13,643 bases of DNA from Ilumatobacteraceae bacterium (GTDB lineage: Bacteria; Actinomycetota; Acidimicrobiia; Acidimicrobiales; Ilumatobacteraceae). The stretch lies in contig JAENVT010000147.1 of assembly GCA_016650435.1 (NCBI GenBank), forward strand, positions 1 through 13,643, in the 5' to 3' direction. Position 1 is the stretch's first letter. Every line of letters begins with the position of its first letter. Position numbers and translations under genes: made by a program. Shown piece by piece: positions 6,980-13,643 of the stretch. Below the pieces are notes generated by a model. The model made no database searches and was not told the origin of the DNA. It saw nothing but the letters and a program-made list of their open reading frames with translations.

Positions 6980-6985
6980 TAGCCT
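6980..6985 (+). promoter_or_regulatory. putative -10 of the DtxR-family gene
   Basis: TAGCCT lies exactly 7 nt before the ATG at 6993, the geometry of a leaderless actinobacterial promoter, and there is no Shine-Dalgarno sequence. It overlaps the 6-bp palindrome GCTAGC (6978-6983). The flanks do not extend this into a classical 19-bp DtxR/IdeR iron box. Confidence 0.45.
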
Positions 6986-6992
6986 GTCCTAC

Positions 6993-7652
6993 ATGCCCGC
7001 CAGCGGAGAGCACCATCCTGCCTTCGAGGAGTACTGCGAGTGCATTTTCGAGCTCGACGAAGACGATGTCGCGGTCATCCAGGCACGAATTGCCGACCGC
7101 CTGCAGGTCAGCCGCCCAGCTGTCAGCGAGATGATCCGGCGCCTCGAAGCGGAGGGTCTGATCACAACCGATGGCGCGATTCGACTGACACTTTCGGGAC
7201 AGGCGTTGGCACAACTCGTCGTCCGCCGGCACCGTCTTGCCGAGCGGTTCCTCACCGACATGCTCGGCCTCTCGTGGGCGGATGCGCATCACGAGGCAGG
7301 CAAGTGGGAGCACATCATGAGCGACGCCGTCGAGCAGGCGATCGATCGTGTGCTCGGTAGCCCGACGACGTGTCCGCATGGCAATCCGATCCCTGGATCG
7401 CTGTACCTCGAGCCGATACTCGTGCCGCTCGCCGACGTCGAGGTCGGCAAGTCGTTCACCATCAACCGCATTCCCGAAGAACTCGAGTTCACCCCCGGCC
7501 TGCTCGACTTTCTCGAGGAGGCCAGCATCCTTCCCGGTTGCAGCGGAATGCTGACCTCGGCTTCGCCGGACGGCACCATGACCATCGAGATCGAAGGACA
7601 TCACGTAGGCGTCGGCTCGTTCGCCAGCGCCCGCATCCTGGTAATTGCGTGA
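6993..7652 (+). CDS. DtxR/IdeR/MntR-family metal-responsive regulator with altered metal site
   Basis: This 219-residue DNA-binding repressor resembles IdeR. A winged helix-turn-helix occupies about 12-72 (VIQARIADRLQVSRPAVSEMIRRLEAEGL contains the recognition helix). The dimerisation and metal domain at about 73-138 includes RRHRLAERFL, HHEAGKWEHIMSDAVE and the family block PTTCPHGNPIPG. A FeoA/SH3-like third domain spans about 140-219. Aligned by eye to DtxR/IdeR, His79, Glu83, His98, Glu105 and His106 are kept as His80, Glu84, His99, Glu106 and His107. The Met10 equivalent is Glu13 and the Cys102 equivalent is Gly103. Cys15 and Cys17 lie near the changed position. The metal specificity is therefore open. 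It diverges from hemE and is coupled to the next lipoprotein gene by a GTGA overlap. The ATG at 6993 is chosen for its leaderless -10; in-frame sequence upstream lies antisense within hemE. Confidence 0.9.
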   Translation: MPASGEHHPAFEEYCECIFELDEDDVAVIQARIADRLQVSRPAVSEMIRRLEAEGLITTDGAIRLTLSGQALAQLVVRRHRLAERFLTDMLGLSWADAHHEAGKWEHIMSDAVEQAIDRVLGSPTTCPHGNPIPGSLYLEPILVPLADVEVGKSFTINRIPEELEFTPGLLDFLEEASILPGCSGMLTSASPDGTMTIEIEGHHVGVGSFASARILVIA

Positions 7653-8056
7653 GGCCCCAGAGACCACTGGCTCTCATCCTCCTGGCAACATCGACCGTGT
7701 CGTGTGCAGCCACCACATACGACTCGTCGATCAGCACCGGAACGCCGGCGCCGACCACGACGGTGTTGCCGAAGGGCACCGCGGCAGAGCTGCTACCGCA
7801 GCTGGTCACGGAGTCGGCAGGCCTCGCGGCGTTGATCTCCGATGGTGGTGACAAGACCGCCGCGGTCGAACGCATGGAAGCGTTGTGGGCCGCGGTGCGC
7901 AGCGAGGTGAACGGCAAGGATCTCGATCTCGGCACCCAGATCGAAGCCGAGATTGCCAAAGGGCGCCACGCCGCGCAATTCAATGTGCCGGCCGCGGCCG
8001 ACAAGGTCTATCGCAGCCTCAGAGACTTGGTGCAGGCGTATCTGACCGCTGCATAG
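7649..8056 (+). CDS. small lipoprotein of unknown function
   Basis: This is a 135-residue predicted lipoprotein that I cannot assign to a family. It starts at a GTG whose bases overlap the regulator's TGA (GTGA). The first 19 residues are a short signal peptide (VRPQRP, a hydrophobic LALILLA stretch, then STVSC) with Cys19 as the lipidation site. Residues about 20-40 are a Ser/Thr/Pro linker. The mature part (45-135) looks all-helical: an amphipathic segment around TAAELLPQLVTESAGL, a second around AAVERMEALWAAVRSEV, and a last around AAADKVYRSLRDLVQAYL. It has no Cys after residue 19. Small helical bundles of this kind occur in periplasmic iron-uptake proteins, but that resemblance is only an impression. 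Coupling to a DtxR-type gene suggests a metal- or envelope-related role. Its last 38 bp overlap the end of helD on the other strand. Confidence 0.75.
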   Translation: MRPQRPLALILLATSTVSCAATTYDSSISTGTPAPTTTVLPKGTAAELLPQLVTESAGLAALISDGGDKTAAVERMEALWAAVRSEVNGKDLDLGTQIEAEIAKGRHAAQFNVPAAADKVYRSLRDLVQAYLTAA

Positions 8057-10241
8057 GCGCCGGCAGCGCCTCGGCGTGGACGACAGTGAGATGCCGCGTG
8101 CTGCGGGTGAGGGCGACGTACAGGGCCCGAAGACCCTGCTGCTCTTCCTCGACGATCTTGGCGGGCTCGACCACCACGACACCGTCCAGCTCGAGGCCCT
8201 TGACGACGCTGACGGGAACGACGGTGACTCCCAGCTCCAGCCCTGTTCGCGTTGCCCGGGCATGATCGATGCCGGCAGCTTCGAGCGCTTGCGAGACCCG
8301 TTCGACCATCGAATCCGGTGCCACGACAGCGATCGTGCCATCGCTGATCTCGGTGGTCAGGCGGCGAGTCGCGTTGGCGACCTCGGCGAGCAGATCCTGC
8401 GGTGTCGCGCTGACGAACTCCGGTAGCTCGTCGCCCTGGCGGACGCTCGTCGGTGCTCGCAGGGTTGGGGTGGCCGCGAGCATCACCTGGTTGGCCAACG
8501 CCATGATCTGGGCCGGGATGCGGTAGCCGACGCTGAGCCCGATCACCCGCGACGGCTTCTGCTCGGGAAGGTAACGCAGCACGTCGGCCCAGTCGTTGGG
8601 TGCCAATGCCCCTGTCGCCTGGGCGATGTCGCCGACCACGGTCATGCTGCCGTTCAACGAGCGACGCGACACCATCCGCAATTGCATCGGCGTGAGGTCC
8701 TGCACCTCGTCGACGACGATGTGGCCATAGGTGCGGATCTCGTCGTTGTCTGGCTGACCGGGAGCGTGACCGTGCTGGCCATTCGAGTTCTGTCCCTTGG
8801 TGGGCTTCGAACCGAGGTAGCTGCGGGCCTCATCAAGCAGCGCAGTATCGTTGTCTGTCCAGCGGACCTTGGTGACATCGTCGTGCCGCGGCCGGTACAA
8901 CGAGAGGTAGTCGGCCTCGCTGAGATGCTTCGACGCGGCGAGCTTCAACAGCGCCTTGCTGCCGAACAGATCGTGCAGCAGCTGAGCCGGGGTCAGCAAC
9001 GGCCACATCCGCTCCAATGCCTCGCGGATCTCGGGCATCGGCCGAACTGCTTCTTTGACATCGTGCAATGACACCGTGCCGTCGCGCCACGTGGCTGCCA
9101 TCGCCGACCAGATCTCGCCTTCGACCCACCGTCTTGCCGCGTTGTGGCGGCGGAAGCGGCGTTGCGCGGATCGCACGATGCGCTGCGTTTCCTCGGCGCG
9201 CAGCCGGAGATAGCCGGTGCGGAACGGCACGACGACGTCGGCGCGCAGCGGGCGCTCGCGATCGGTGACGGCTTGGTCGATGACGTCGGCCATGCGGATG
9301 TTGCCCTTGACCGTCGCTGCGCGCGGTGAGTCGGCGGGGTCGACGCCGTACCGGGCCCAGTCGACATCTGGTACCAGGTCGCCGAGGACGACTTGCTCGA
9401 TGCCTGCTTCGCCGAGCGACGGCAGGACCTGTTCGATGTAGCGCAGGAACACGCGGTTGGGTCCGACGACCAGCACGCCCTGATCCTCGAGCGGGAACCG
9501 GTAGGTGTAGAGCAGGTAAGCGGCACGGTGCAACGCCACGACGGTCTTGCCGGTGCCCGGCCCGCCCTGCACCACCAGCACGCCGGCTTGTGGGCTGCGG
9601 ATGATCTCGTCCTGCTCGGCCTGGATGGTGGCGACGATGTCGCCGAGCTGGCCGGTGCGGCCCCGTTCCAATGCCGCCAGCAGGGTGCTGTAGCCGCGCA
9701 GGCCATTGTCGGGGCCGAGGCGGTTCTGACCGTCGATGTCGCCGTCGAGGCCGACCGCGAGGCCATCGTCATGGCCGACACCGAGGTGGCCGTCGCCGAA
9801 CAGCTCGTCTTCCAAACCCAGCAGCGTTCGGCCCTGAACGGCGAAGTGACGGCGGCGGGCAAGGCCCATCGGCTCGCGTCCGGTCGCCCTGTAGAACGGC
9901 TCGGCGACGGGGGCCCGCCAGTCGACGACGACCGGCTCGCTCTCCTCGTCGGCAATCGCCAGCCTGCCGATGTGGAAGGTCTCGAGGCCATCGGGGGTCT
10001 CGGCCATGCGATCGATTCGGCCGAACACGAGCGCGGCGTTGCCGAGATCGAGCTGGGTCAGCCTGTTGACAACGGCTTCGTCGAAGACGTCGCGCTCGTA
10101 GCGGGCTTGAAAAGTCCCCCCGAGGGTGCCCTCGTGGAGGTTTCGCATCCGCCAGGCCGCATCGCGGCTGATCTCGAGACACCGGTAGGCGTGCTCGATG
10201 AAGTCCTGTTCGGCGGCAAGATCGGGGTGCTGCTGCGTCAT
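8019..10241 (-). CDS. helD: HelD-type RNA polymerase-associated helicase (UvrD/Rep superfamily 1)
   Basis: This 740-residue SF1 ATPase resembles HelD, which in Gram-positive bacteria binds RNA polymerase, pushes arms into its channels and frees stalled enzyme from nucleic acid. The length matches the mycobacterial form (about 740). A charged helical N-terminal arm spans about 8-80 (LAAEQDFIEHAYRCLE, YERDVFDEAVVNRL), followed by VVVDWRAPVAEPFYRAT at 105-120. Walker A, QGGPGTGKTVVALHR, lies at 225-239 and Walker B, IVVDEVQD, at 508-515. The second ATPase half has GLSVGYRIP (568-576), VVKGLELDGVVV (679-690) and the terminal motif GLRALYVALTRSTRHL (703-718). A basic segment at 357-371 and a Gly/Asn/Gln linker at 478-500 interrupt the core. 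The ATG at 10241 is chosen from the family N-terminus; the open frame continues upstream but is antisense to lhr. It diverges from lhr across 189 bp. Confidence 0.93.
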   Translation of the reverse strand: MTQQHPDLAAEQDFIEHAYRCLEISRDAAWRMRNLHEGTLGGTFQARYERDVFDEAVVNRLTQLDLGNAALVFGRIDRMAETPDGLETFHIGRLAIADEESEPVVVDWRAPVAEPFYRATGREPMGLARRRHFAVQGRTLLGLEDELFGDGHLGVGHDDGLAVGLDGDIDGQNRLGPDNGLRGYSTLLAALERGRTGQLGDIVATIQAEQDEIIRSPQAGVLVVQGGPGTGKTVVALHRAAYLLYTYRFPLEDQGVLVVGPNRVFLRYIEQVLPSLGEAGIEQVVLGDLVPDVDWARYGVDPADSPRAATVKGNIRMADVIDQAVTDRERPLRADVVVPFRTGYLRLRAEETQRIVRSAQRRFRRHNAARRWVEGEIWSAMAATWRDGTVSLHDVKEAVRPMPEIREALERMWPLLTPAQLLHDLFGSKALLKLAASKHLSEADYLSLYRPRHDDVTKVRWTDNDTALLDEARSYLGSKPTKGQNSNGQHGHAPGQPDNDEIRTYGHIVVDEVQDLTPMQLRMVSRRSLNGSMTVVGDIAQATGALAPNDWADVLRYLPEQKPSRVIGLSVGYRIPAQIMALANQVMLAATPTLRAPTSVRQGDELPEFVSATPQDLLAEVANATRRLTTEISDGTIAVVAPDSMVERVSQALEAAGIDHARATRTGLELGVTVVPVSVVKGLELDGVVVVEPAKIVEEEQQGLRALYVALTRSTRHLTVVHAEALPAPMQRSDTPAPSL

Positions 10242-10251
10242 GGGTCGTACA

Positions 10252-10257
10252 ACTCTA
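10252..10257 (-). promoter_or_regulatory. putative -10 of helD
   Basis: Leftward TAGAGT (10257-10252) fits TANNNT and lies 10 nt before the helD ATG, implying a very short or absent leader. The 14-bp tandem repeats begin about 28 bp further upstream, just beyond where a -35 would lie, so they could affect this promoter. No strong -35 is visible. Confidence 0.35.
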
Positions 10258-10285
10258 TCGGCCCATCGTTCGACCGCCCACCCAC

Positions 10286-10327
10286 GTGAGCCGGTACGCG
10301 TGAGCCGGTACGCGTGAGCCAGCACGC
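10286..10327. repeat. three tandem 14-bp repeats in the helD-lhr gap
   Basis: Two exact copies of GTGAGCCGGTACGC (10286-10299 and 10300-10313) are followed by a third with two changes, GTGAGCCAGCACGC (10314-10327). They are contiguous, with no spacers. They occupy the centre of the 189-bp non-coding region 10242-10430 between two divergent helicase genes. The rest of that region holds only the promoter elements and hairpin listed here. The role is unknown: a multi-site operator, or a replication-slippage relic. Confidence 0.85.
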
Positions 10328-10346
10328 CTTCGGCGTGCCGTCTCAC
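10314..10346. repeat. hairpin overlapping the third 14-bp repeat
   Basis: The inner stem pairs GCACGCC (10322-10328) with GGCGTGC (10332-10338) around a 3-nt TTC loop. After a 3x3 internal loop, an outer 5-bp stem pairs GTGAG (10314-10318) with CTCAC (10342-10346). No T run follows on either strand, so a standard intrinsic terminator is unlikely. It may be a DNA-level cruciform or a protein site, or a transcript structure if a promoter reads through it. Confidence 0.6.
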
Positions 10347-10418
10347 CCACAACTGAATCTGTGGAACGGCTGGCGGCCATTGTCTCATGTCCAGGTTCTC
10401 CGTGTGACACCCCTGCCG

Positions 10419-10424
10419 TAACCT
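10419..10424 (+). promoter_or_regulatory. putative -10 of lhr
   Basis: TAACCT lies 6 nt before the GTG at 10431, consistent with a leaderless mRNA, and no Shine-Dalgarno sequence is present. Nine nt upstream of the element is the small palindrome GTGT-G-ACAC (10402-10410), a possible protein site. The region was compared with the mycobacterial PafBC DNA-damage motif (TTGTCRGTG, 8 nt, TANNNT) and does not match it well. Confidence 0.4.
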
Positions 10425-10430
10425 GGCGAC

Positions 10431-13400
10431 GTGGCTGATCATCCGGTGCTCGAGGCATTCTCGCCGGCGGTGCGGGCTTGGTTTGCAGCGTCGTTCCCGA
10501 CGCCCACCACGCCTCAGGTCGACGGTTGGCCGTCGATTCTCGGCGGCGATCACACGTTGGTGTGCGCACCGACAGGCAGTGGCAAGACCCTGACGGCGTT
10601 TCTGGCTTCGATCGACCGGCTGTGCACCACCGAGCCGGCAGATCCCAAGCGCAGAACCCGTGTGCTGTACATCTCGCCGCTGCGTGCCCTGGCGTTCGAC
10701 ATCGAGAAGAACCTGCGCGCCCCGTTGATGGGAATCGGGCTCGCGGCCGAGCGGCTCGGCGTCCCGTTCCATCAGCCGACGGTTGCCATGCGCACCGGCG
10801 ACACCTCGCCAAAGGATCGTCAAGCGCTGATTCGTCACCCGGTCGATCTCCTCATCACGACGCCCGAGAGCCTGTACCTGATGTTGACATCGTCTGTCGC
10901 GGAGACCCTCGTCAACGTCGACACGGTGATCATCGACGAGATCCATGCGATGGCCGCTACCAAGCGCGGCGCCCATCTCATGCTGTCGCTCGAACGACTC
11001 GAGGCCATCACGGTCCGGTCGCCGCAACGCATCGGCCTGTCGGCCACGCAACGCCCGCTCGAAGAGGTCGCCCACTTCCTCGGCGGGCACGGGCCCGACG
11101 GCGGCCGGCGCAAGGTCAACATCATCGACGCCGGTATCCGCAAGCAGATGGAGGTCGATGTCGTCGTGCCGGTCGAGGAGATGGGCAACATCTGGGAGAG
11201 CGTGTATCCCGCGGTTCTTGCCCAGGTGCTGGCCCACCGCACCACGATCATCTTCTGCAACGCCAGGCGCCAAGCCGAGCGATTGGCCGCCAACCTCAAC
11301 GAGCTCGCTGGCGAAGAACTGGTGAAGGCCCACCACGGCTCCCTGGCTCGCGAGCAGCGTGTGATCATCGAAGACGAGCTCAAGCGCGGCACATTGCGCG
11401 GAATTGTCGCCACCAGCTCGCTCGAGCTGGGAATCGACATGGGTGCTGTCGATCTCGTCATCCAGGTCGAGTCACCCGGCGCGGTTTCGCGTGGAATGCA
11501 ACGCGTCGGCCGAGCCGGCCACTCGGTCGGCGAGCCCAGTCGCGGCACGCTGTATCCGAAGCATCGCGGCGATCTGCTCGAGGCTGCGGTCGTTGCCCAA
11601 CGGATGATCACCGGTCAGATCGAAACCACCCGCTTCTTGCGCAACCCGCTCGATGTGCTCGCCCAACAGATCGTCGCCCACGTTGCGACGCATCCCGAAT
11701 GCACGGTCGAGTCAGTGGCCGCGTTGGTCAGGCGCTGCGCCAACTTTGCGGAGCTCAGCGACGACCTCTTCCACAACGTCCTCGACCTGTTGTCGGGTCG
11801 GTATCCCAGTGACGAGTTCAACGAGCTGCGCCCGCGCCTGGTGTGGGATCGCACCGGCGGCAAACTGCGCGCCCGCGAGGGTTCCAAACGATTGGCAGTT
11901 ACCAGTGGTGGCACCATTCCCGACCGCGGCCTGTTCGGTGTCTTCTTGCCCGACGGCACTCGGGTCGGCGAGCTCGACGAAGAAATGGTCTACGAGAGTC
12001 GCCCCGGCGAGACGTTCTTGCTCGGTGCCAGCACATGGCGAATCGAAGACATCACTTTCGAGCGGGTCATTGTCACGCCGGCTCCAGGCGAGCAGGGCAA
12101 GATGCCGTTCTGGCACGGCGACCGCCCGGGCAGGCCACTCGAGCTTGGGCGCGCCCTCGGTGAGTTCCAACGCGAGATGCGCGGGCTGGGTAACGACAGC
12201 GCGATCGCGAAGCTGATGGACGACTACCACCTGGATCGATTCGCTGCCGGCAACGTCGTCACCTACCTCGACGAGCAGGCGCAGGCCACCGGCGTCGTGC
12301 CCGACGATCGCACCGTCGTGATCGAGCGGTTCCGCGACGAGATCGGCGACTGGCGAGTGTGCATTCTCACGCCGTTTGGCACGCCGGTTCACGCGCCGTG
12401 GGCAATGGCCATCGAGCGCCGCTTGATGGAGCGCTACGACATGCCGATCGAGACGATGTGGGCCGACGATGGAATCGTGTTGCGCCTACCTGAGGCTGCC
12501 GACAGCGTGCCCATCGCCGAGCTGATCATCGATCCCGACGACATCGACGAACTGGTCGTCACGTCGCTTCCGCAGACGTCGCTCTTCTCGGCGCGATTCC
12601 GGGAATGCGCGGCGCGCGCGCTGCTGCTGCCGAGACGACGACCCGATCGGCGCACGCCGCTGTGGCAGCAGCGTCAACGCGCCGCCGACCTCTTGACGGT
12701 GGCGTCCAAATATCCGACGTTCCCGATCCTGCTCGAGACCTCGCGTGAATGCCTGCAGGATGTCTTCAATCTGCCGGGGTTACGCGAAGTGCTGGCTCAG
12801 CTGCGTAGCCGGACTGTGCGGGTCGTCAGCGTCGACACGGCCAAGGCTTCACCGTTCGCGCAAAGTCTGTTGTTCAACTGGATCGCCGCGTACATGTACG
12901 AGGGTGACGCGCCACTGGCCGAGCGCCGCGCTGCCGCATTGTCGTTGGATCGCGACCTGCTACGAGATCTACTCGGCGCGGAAGAGCTGCGCGACTTGCT
13001 CGATCCGGCAGTGCTGGCTGATGTCGAACTCGAACTGCAATGCATCGCCGACGGCCGCAGAGCGCGCAGTGCCGACGAGCTCCACGATGTGTTCCGCAAG
13101 GTGGGTGACCTCACGATCGCCGAGGTCGATTTGCGGTGCGATGGTGTGACTGGCGAGTGGATCGACGACCTCACGCGCACCCGCCGTGCGATCGAGATTC
13201 AACTCGGTGGCGAGTCGCGATTGATCGCGGCGGAAGACGCAGCCAGATATCGCGACGCCTTCGGATGCAATGTTCCGCTCGGTCTGCCATTGGCATTCAC
13301 CGAGCCTGTGGCGCATCCGCTCGAGTCGCTGGTCGCTCGCTATGCACGCACACATGGCCCATTCACCGCGACCGACGTCGCCTCTCGTTTCGCATCGCCG

Positions 13401-13643
13401 ATCGAGCGGATCGTTGGCGCGCTTGCCGCGCTCGAGGCGGCCGACCGTGTGGTGCACGGCGAATTCCGTCCGGGCGGCGTTGGCCGCGAGTACTGCGACG
13501 CTGACGTGCTCCGCCAGCTTCGGCGTCGGTCGCTGGCAATGTTGCGCCGCGAGGTCGAGCCGGTCGAGCCCGATGCCTACGCCCGGTTCATCCAGGCGTG
13601 GCACGGCATACCAGGCGAACGCCGCGGCCTCGATTCCTTGGTC
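10431..13643 (+). CDS. lhr: Lhr-type ATP-dependent helicase, C-terminus beyond the window
   Basis: The first 1071 residues of a long superfamily 2 helicase are present, with no stop up to the window edge; full-length bacterial Lhr has about 1500. In mycobacteria Lhr is a 3'-5' DNA-translocating ATPase that unwinds DNA and RNA:DNA duplexes and responds to DNA damage. The GTG at 10431 gives an N-terminus that leads straight into the helicase fold. Walker A CAPTGSGKT is at 45-53 with Lys52, motif Ib TTPESLYLML follows, and Walker B DEIH is at 169-172. SATQRP forms motif III, ATSSLELGID lies in the second RecA-like domain, and motif VI QRVGRAGH is at 357-364. The winged-helix and beta-barrel Lhr-core region follows, and the part after about residue 850 belongs to the Lhr C-terminal region. 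It diverges from helD. Codon use looks the same throughout, with no sign of a break. Confidence 0.95.
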   Translation, partial: MADHPVLEAFSPAVRAWFAASFPTPTTPQVDGWPSILGGDHTLVCAPTGSGKTLTAFLASIDRLCTTEPADPKRRTRVLYISPLRALAFDIEKNLRAPLMGIGLAAERLGVPFHQPTVAMRTGDTSPKDRQALIRHPVDLLITTPESLYLMLTSSVAETLVNVDTVIIDEIHAMAATKRGAHLMLSLERLEAITVRSPQRIGLSATQRPLEEVAHFLGGHGPDGGRRKVNIIDAGIRKQMEVDVVVPVEEMGNIWESVYPAVLAQVLAHRTTIIFCNARRQAERLAANLNELAGEELVKAHHGSLAREQRVIIEDELKRGTLRGIVATSSLELGIDMGAVDLVIQVESPGAVSRGMQRVGRAGHSVGEPSRGTLYPKHRGDLLEAAVVAQRMITGQIETTRFLRNPLDVLAQQIVAHVATHPECTVESVAALVRRCANFAELSDDLFHNVLDLLSGRYPSDEFNELRPRLVWDRTGGKLRAREGSKRLAVTSGGTIPDRGLFGVFLPDGTRVGELDEEMVYESRPGETFLLGASTWRIEDITFERVIVTPAPGEQGKMPFWHGDRPGRPLELGRALGEFQREMRGLGNDSAIAKLMDDYHLDRFAAGNVVTYLDEQAQATGVVPDDRTVVIERFRDEIGDWRVCILTPFGTPVHAPWAMAIERRLMERYDMPIETMWADDGIVLRLPEAADSVPIAELIIDPDDIDELVVTSLPQTSLFSARFRECAARALLLPRRRPDRRTPLWQQRQRAADLLTVASKYPTFPILLETSRECLQDVFNLPGLREVLAQLRSRTVRVVSVDTAKASPFAQSLLFNWIAAYMYEGDAPLAERRAAALSLDRDLLRDLLGAEELRDLLDPAVLADVELELQCIADGRRARSADELHDVFRKVGDLTIAEVDLRCDGVTGEWIDDLTRTRRAIEIQLGGESRLIAAEDAARYRDAFGCNVPLGLPLAFTEPVAHPLESLVARYARTHGPFTATDVASRFASPIERIVGALAALEAADRVVHGEFRPGGVGREYCDADVLRQLRRRSLAMLRREVEPVEPDAYARFIQAWHGIPGERRGLDSLV

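Noticed and set aside
6975..6990. Classical DtxR/IdeR iron box
   Set aside because: Only the central GCTAGC is symmetrical. The flanks do not match the TTAGGTTAG-type half sites.
6789..6992. N-terminal extension of the DtxR-family protein from an ATG at 6789
   Set aside because: It is antisense within hemE. The winged helix begins about ten residues after the ATG at 6993, as in IdeR, and that ATG has a leaderless -10.
10286..10327. CRISPR array
   Set aside because: The 14-bp units are directly adjacent with no spacers, there are only three, and no cas gene is in the window.
10322..10338. Intrinsic terminator
   Set aside because: The stem is good but no T run follows on either strand, and it lies upstream of both divergent genes and not after either.
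10402..10424. PafBC-type DNA-damage promoter upstream of lhr
   Set aside because: The 9-mer at the expected distance (GTGTGACAC) agrees with TTGTCRGTG at about four positions only.
10242..11336. N-terminal extension of the helD frame by 365 codons
   Set aside because: It runs antisense through the lhr coding sequence, including its helicase motifs, and across the tandem repeats. HelD proteins start at the arm that begins just after the ATG at 10241.

Overview
The window is a compact stretch of high-GC bacterial chromosome that looks like ordinary, vertically inherited core sequence. The gene set suggests a Gram-positive-type actinobacterium: a DtxR/IdeR-type regulator, a HelD-type RNA polymerase helicase, a long Lhr helicase, a class E-like sortase, and a three-gene heme run whose ferrochelatase resembles the Gram-positive type. 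The style would suit Acidimicrobiia, but that placement is inference. I see no rRNA, tRNA, CRISPR array, insertion sequence or phage gene. Several starts lie 6-10 nt downstream of a TANNNT -10 element with no Shine-Dalgarno sequence, which suggests leaderless transcription.

Layout. The first ~108 bases hold a possible promoter, with a small palindrome, and perhaps the first codons of a leftward gene. An aldose 1-epimerase-family gene (109-900, -) and dtd, a D-aminoacyl-tRNA deacylase (930-1382, +), diverge from a 29-bp gap. dtd then runs into the 3' end of a five-gene leftward series. In transcription order this is hemE (6928-5891), hemH/cpfC (5894-4986), hemY/cgoX (4989-3649), a lipoprotein-type class E-like sortase (3627-2950) and lnt, apolipoprotein N-acyltransferase (2910-1360). 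The three heme genes are joined by 4-nt ATGA and GTGA overlaps. The last two genes follow after 21 and 39 bp. hemE and a DtxR-family regulator (6993-7652, +) diverge from a 64-bp gap. The regulator is coupled by a GTGA overlap to a small lipoprotein of unknown function (7649-8056, +), whose end overlaps that of helD (10241-8019, -). helD and lhr (10431 to beyond the window, +) diverge from a 189-bp intergenic region that carries a 14-bp tandem repeat and a hairpin.

How the genes fit together. HemE makes coproporphyrinogen III. The HemY/CgoX and HemH/CpfC pair would oxidise it and insert iron, probably by the coproporphyrin-dependent route of Gram-positive bacteria; the final decarboxylase, ChdC/HemQ, is not in the window. 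A metal-responsive regulator divergent from these genes is a sensible control point. The same operon continues into surface biogenesis: a sortase with its own lipobox, then the enzyme that would N-acylate lipoproteins. HelD acts on RNA polymerase and Lhr on nucleic acids in repair.

The points most worth checking are these. Lnt carries Ser (TCC) where the catalytic Cys should be. The DtxR-family protein lacks two canonical metal ligands (the Met10 and Cys102 equivalents) but has two Cys residues nearby. The sortase is a predicted lipoprotein with a long Ser/Thr linker, placed between heme genes and lnt. An unknown lipoprotein is translationally coupled to the regulator. A repeat and hairpin element sits between helD and lhr. 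I found no clear evidence of a wholly new multi-gene system.
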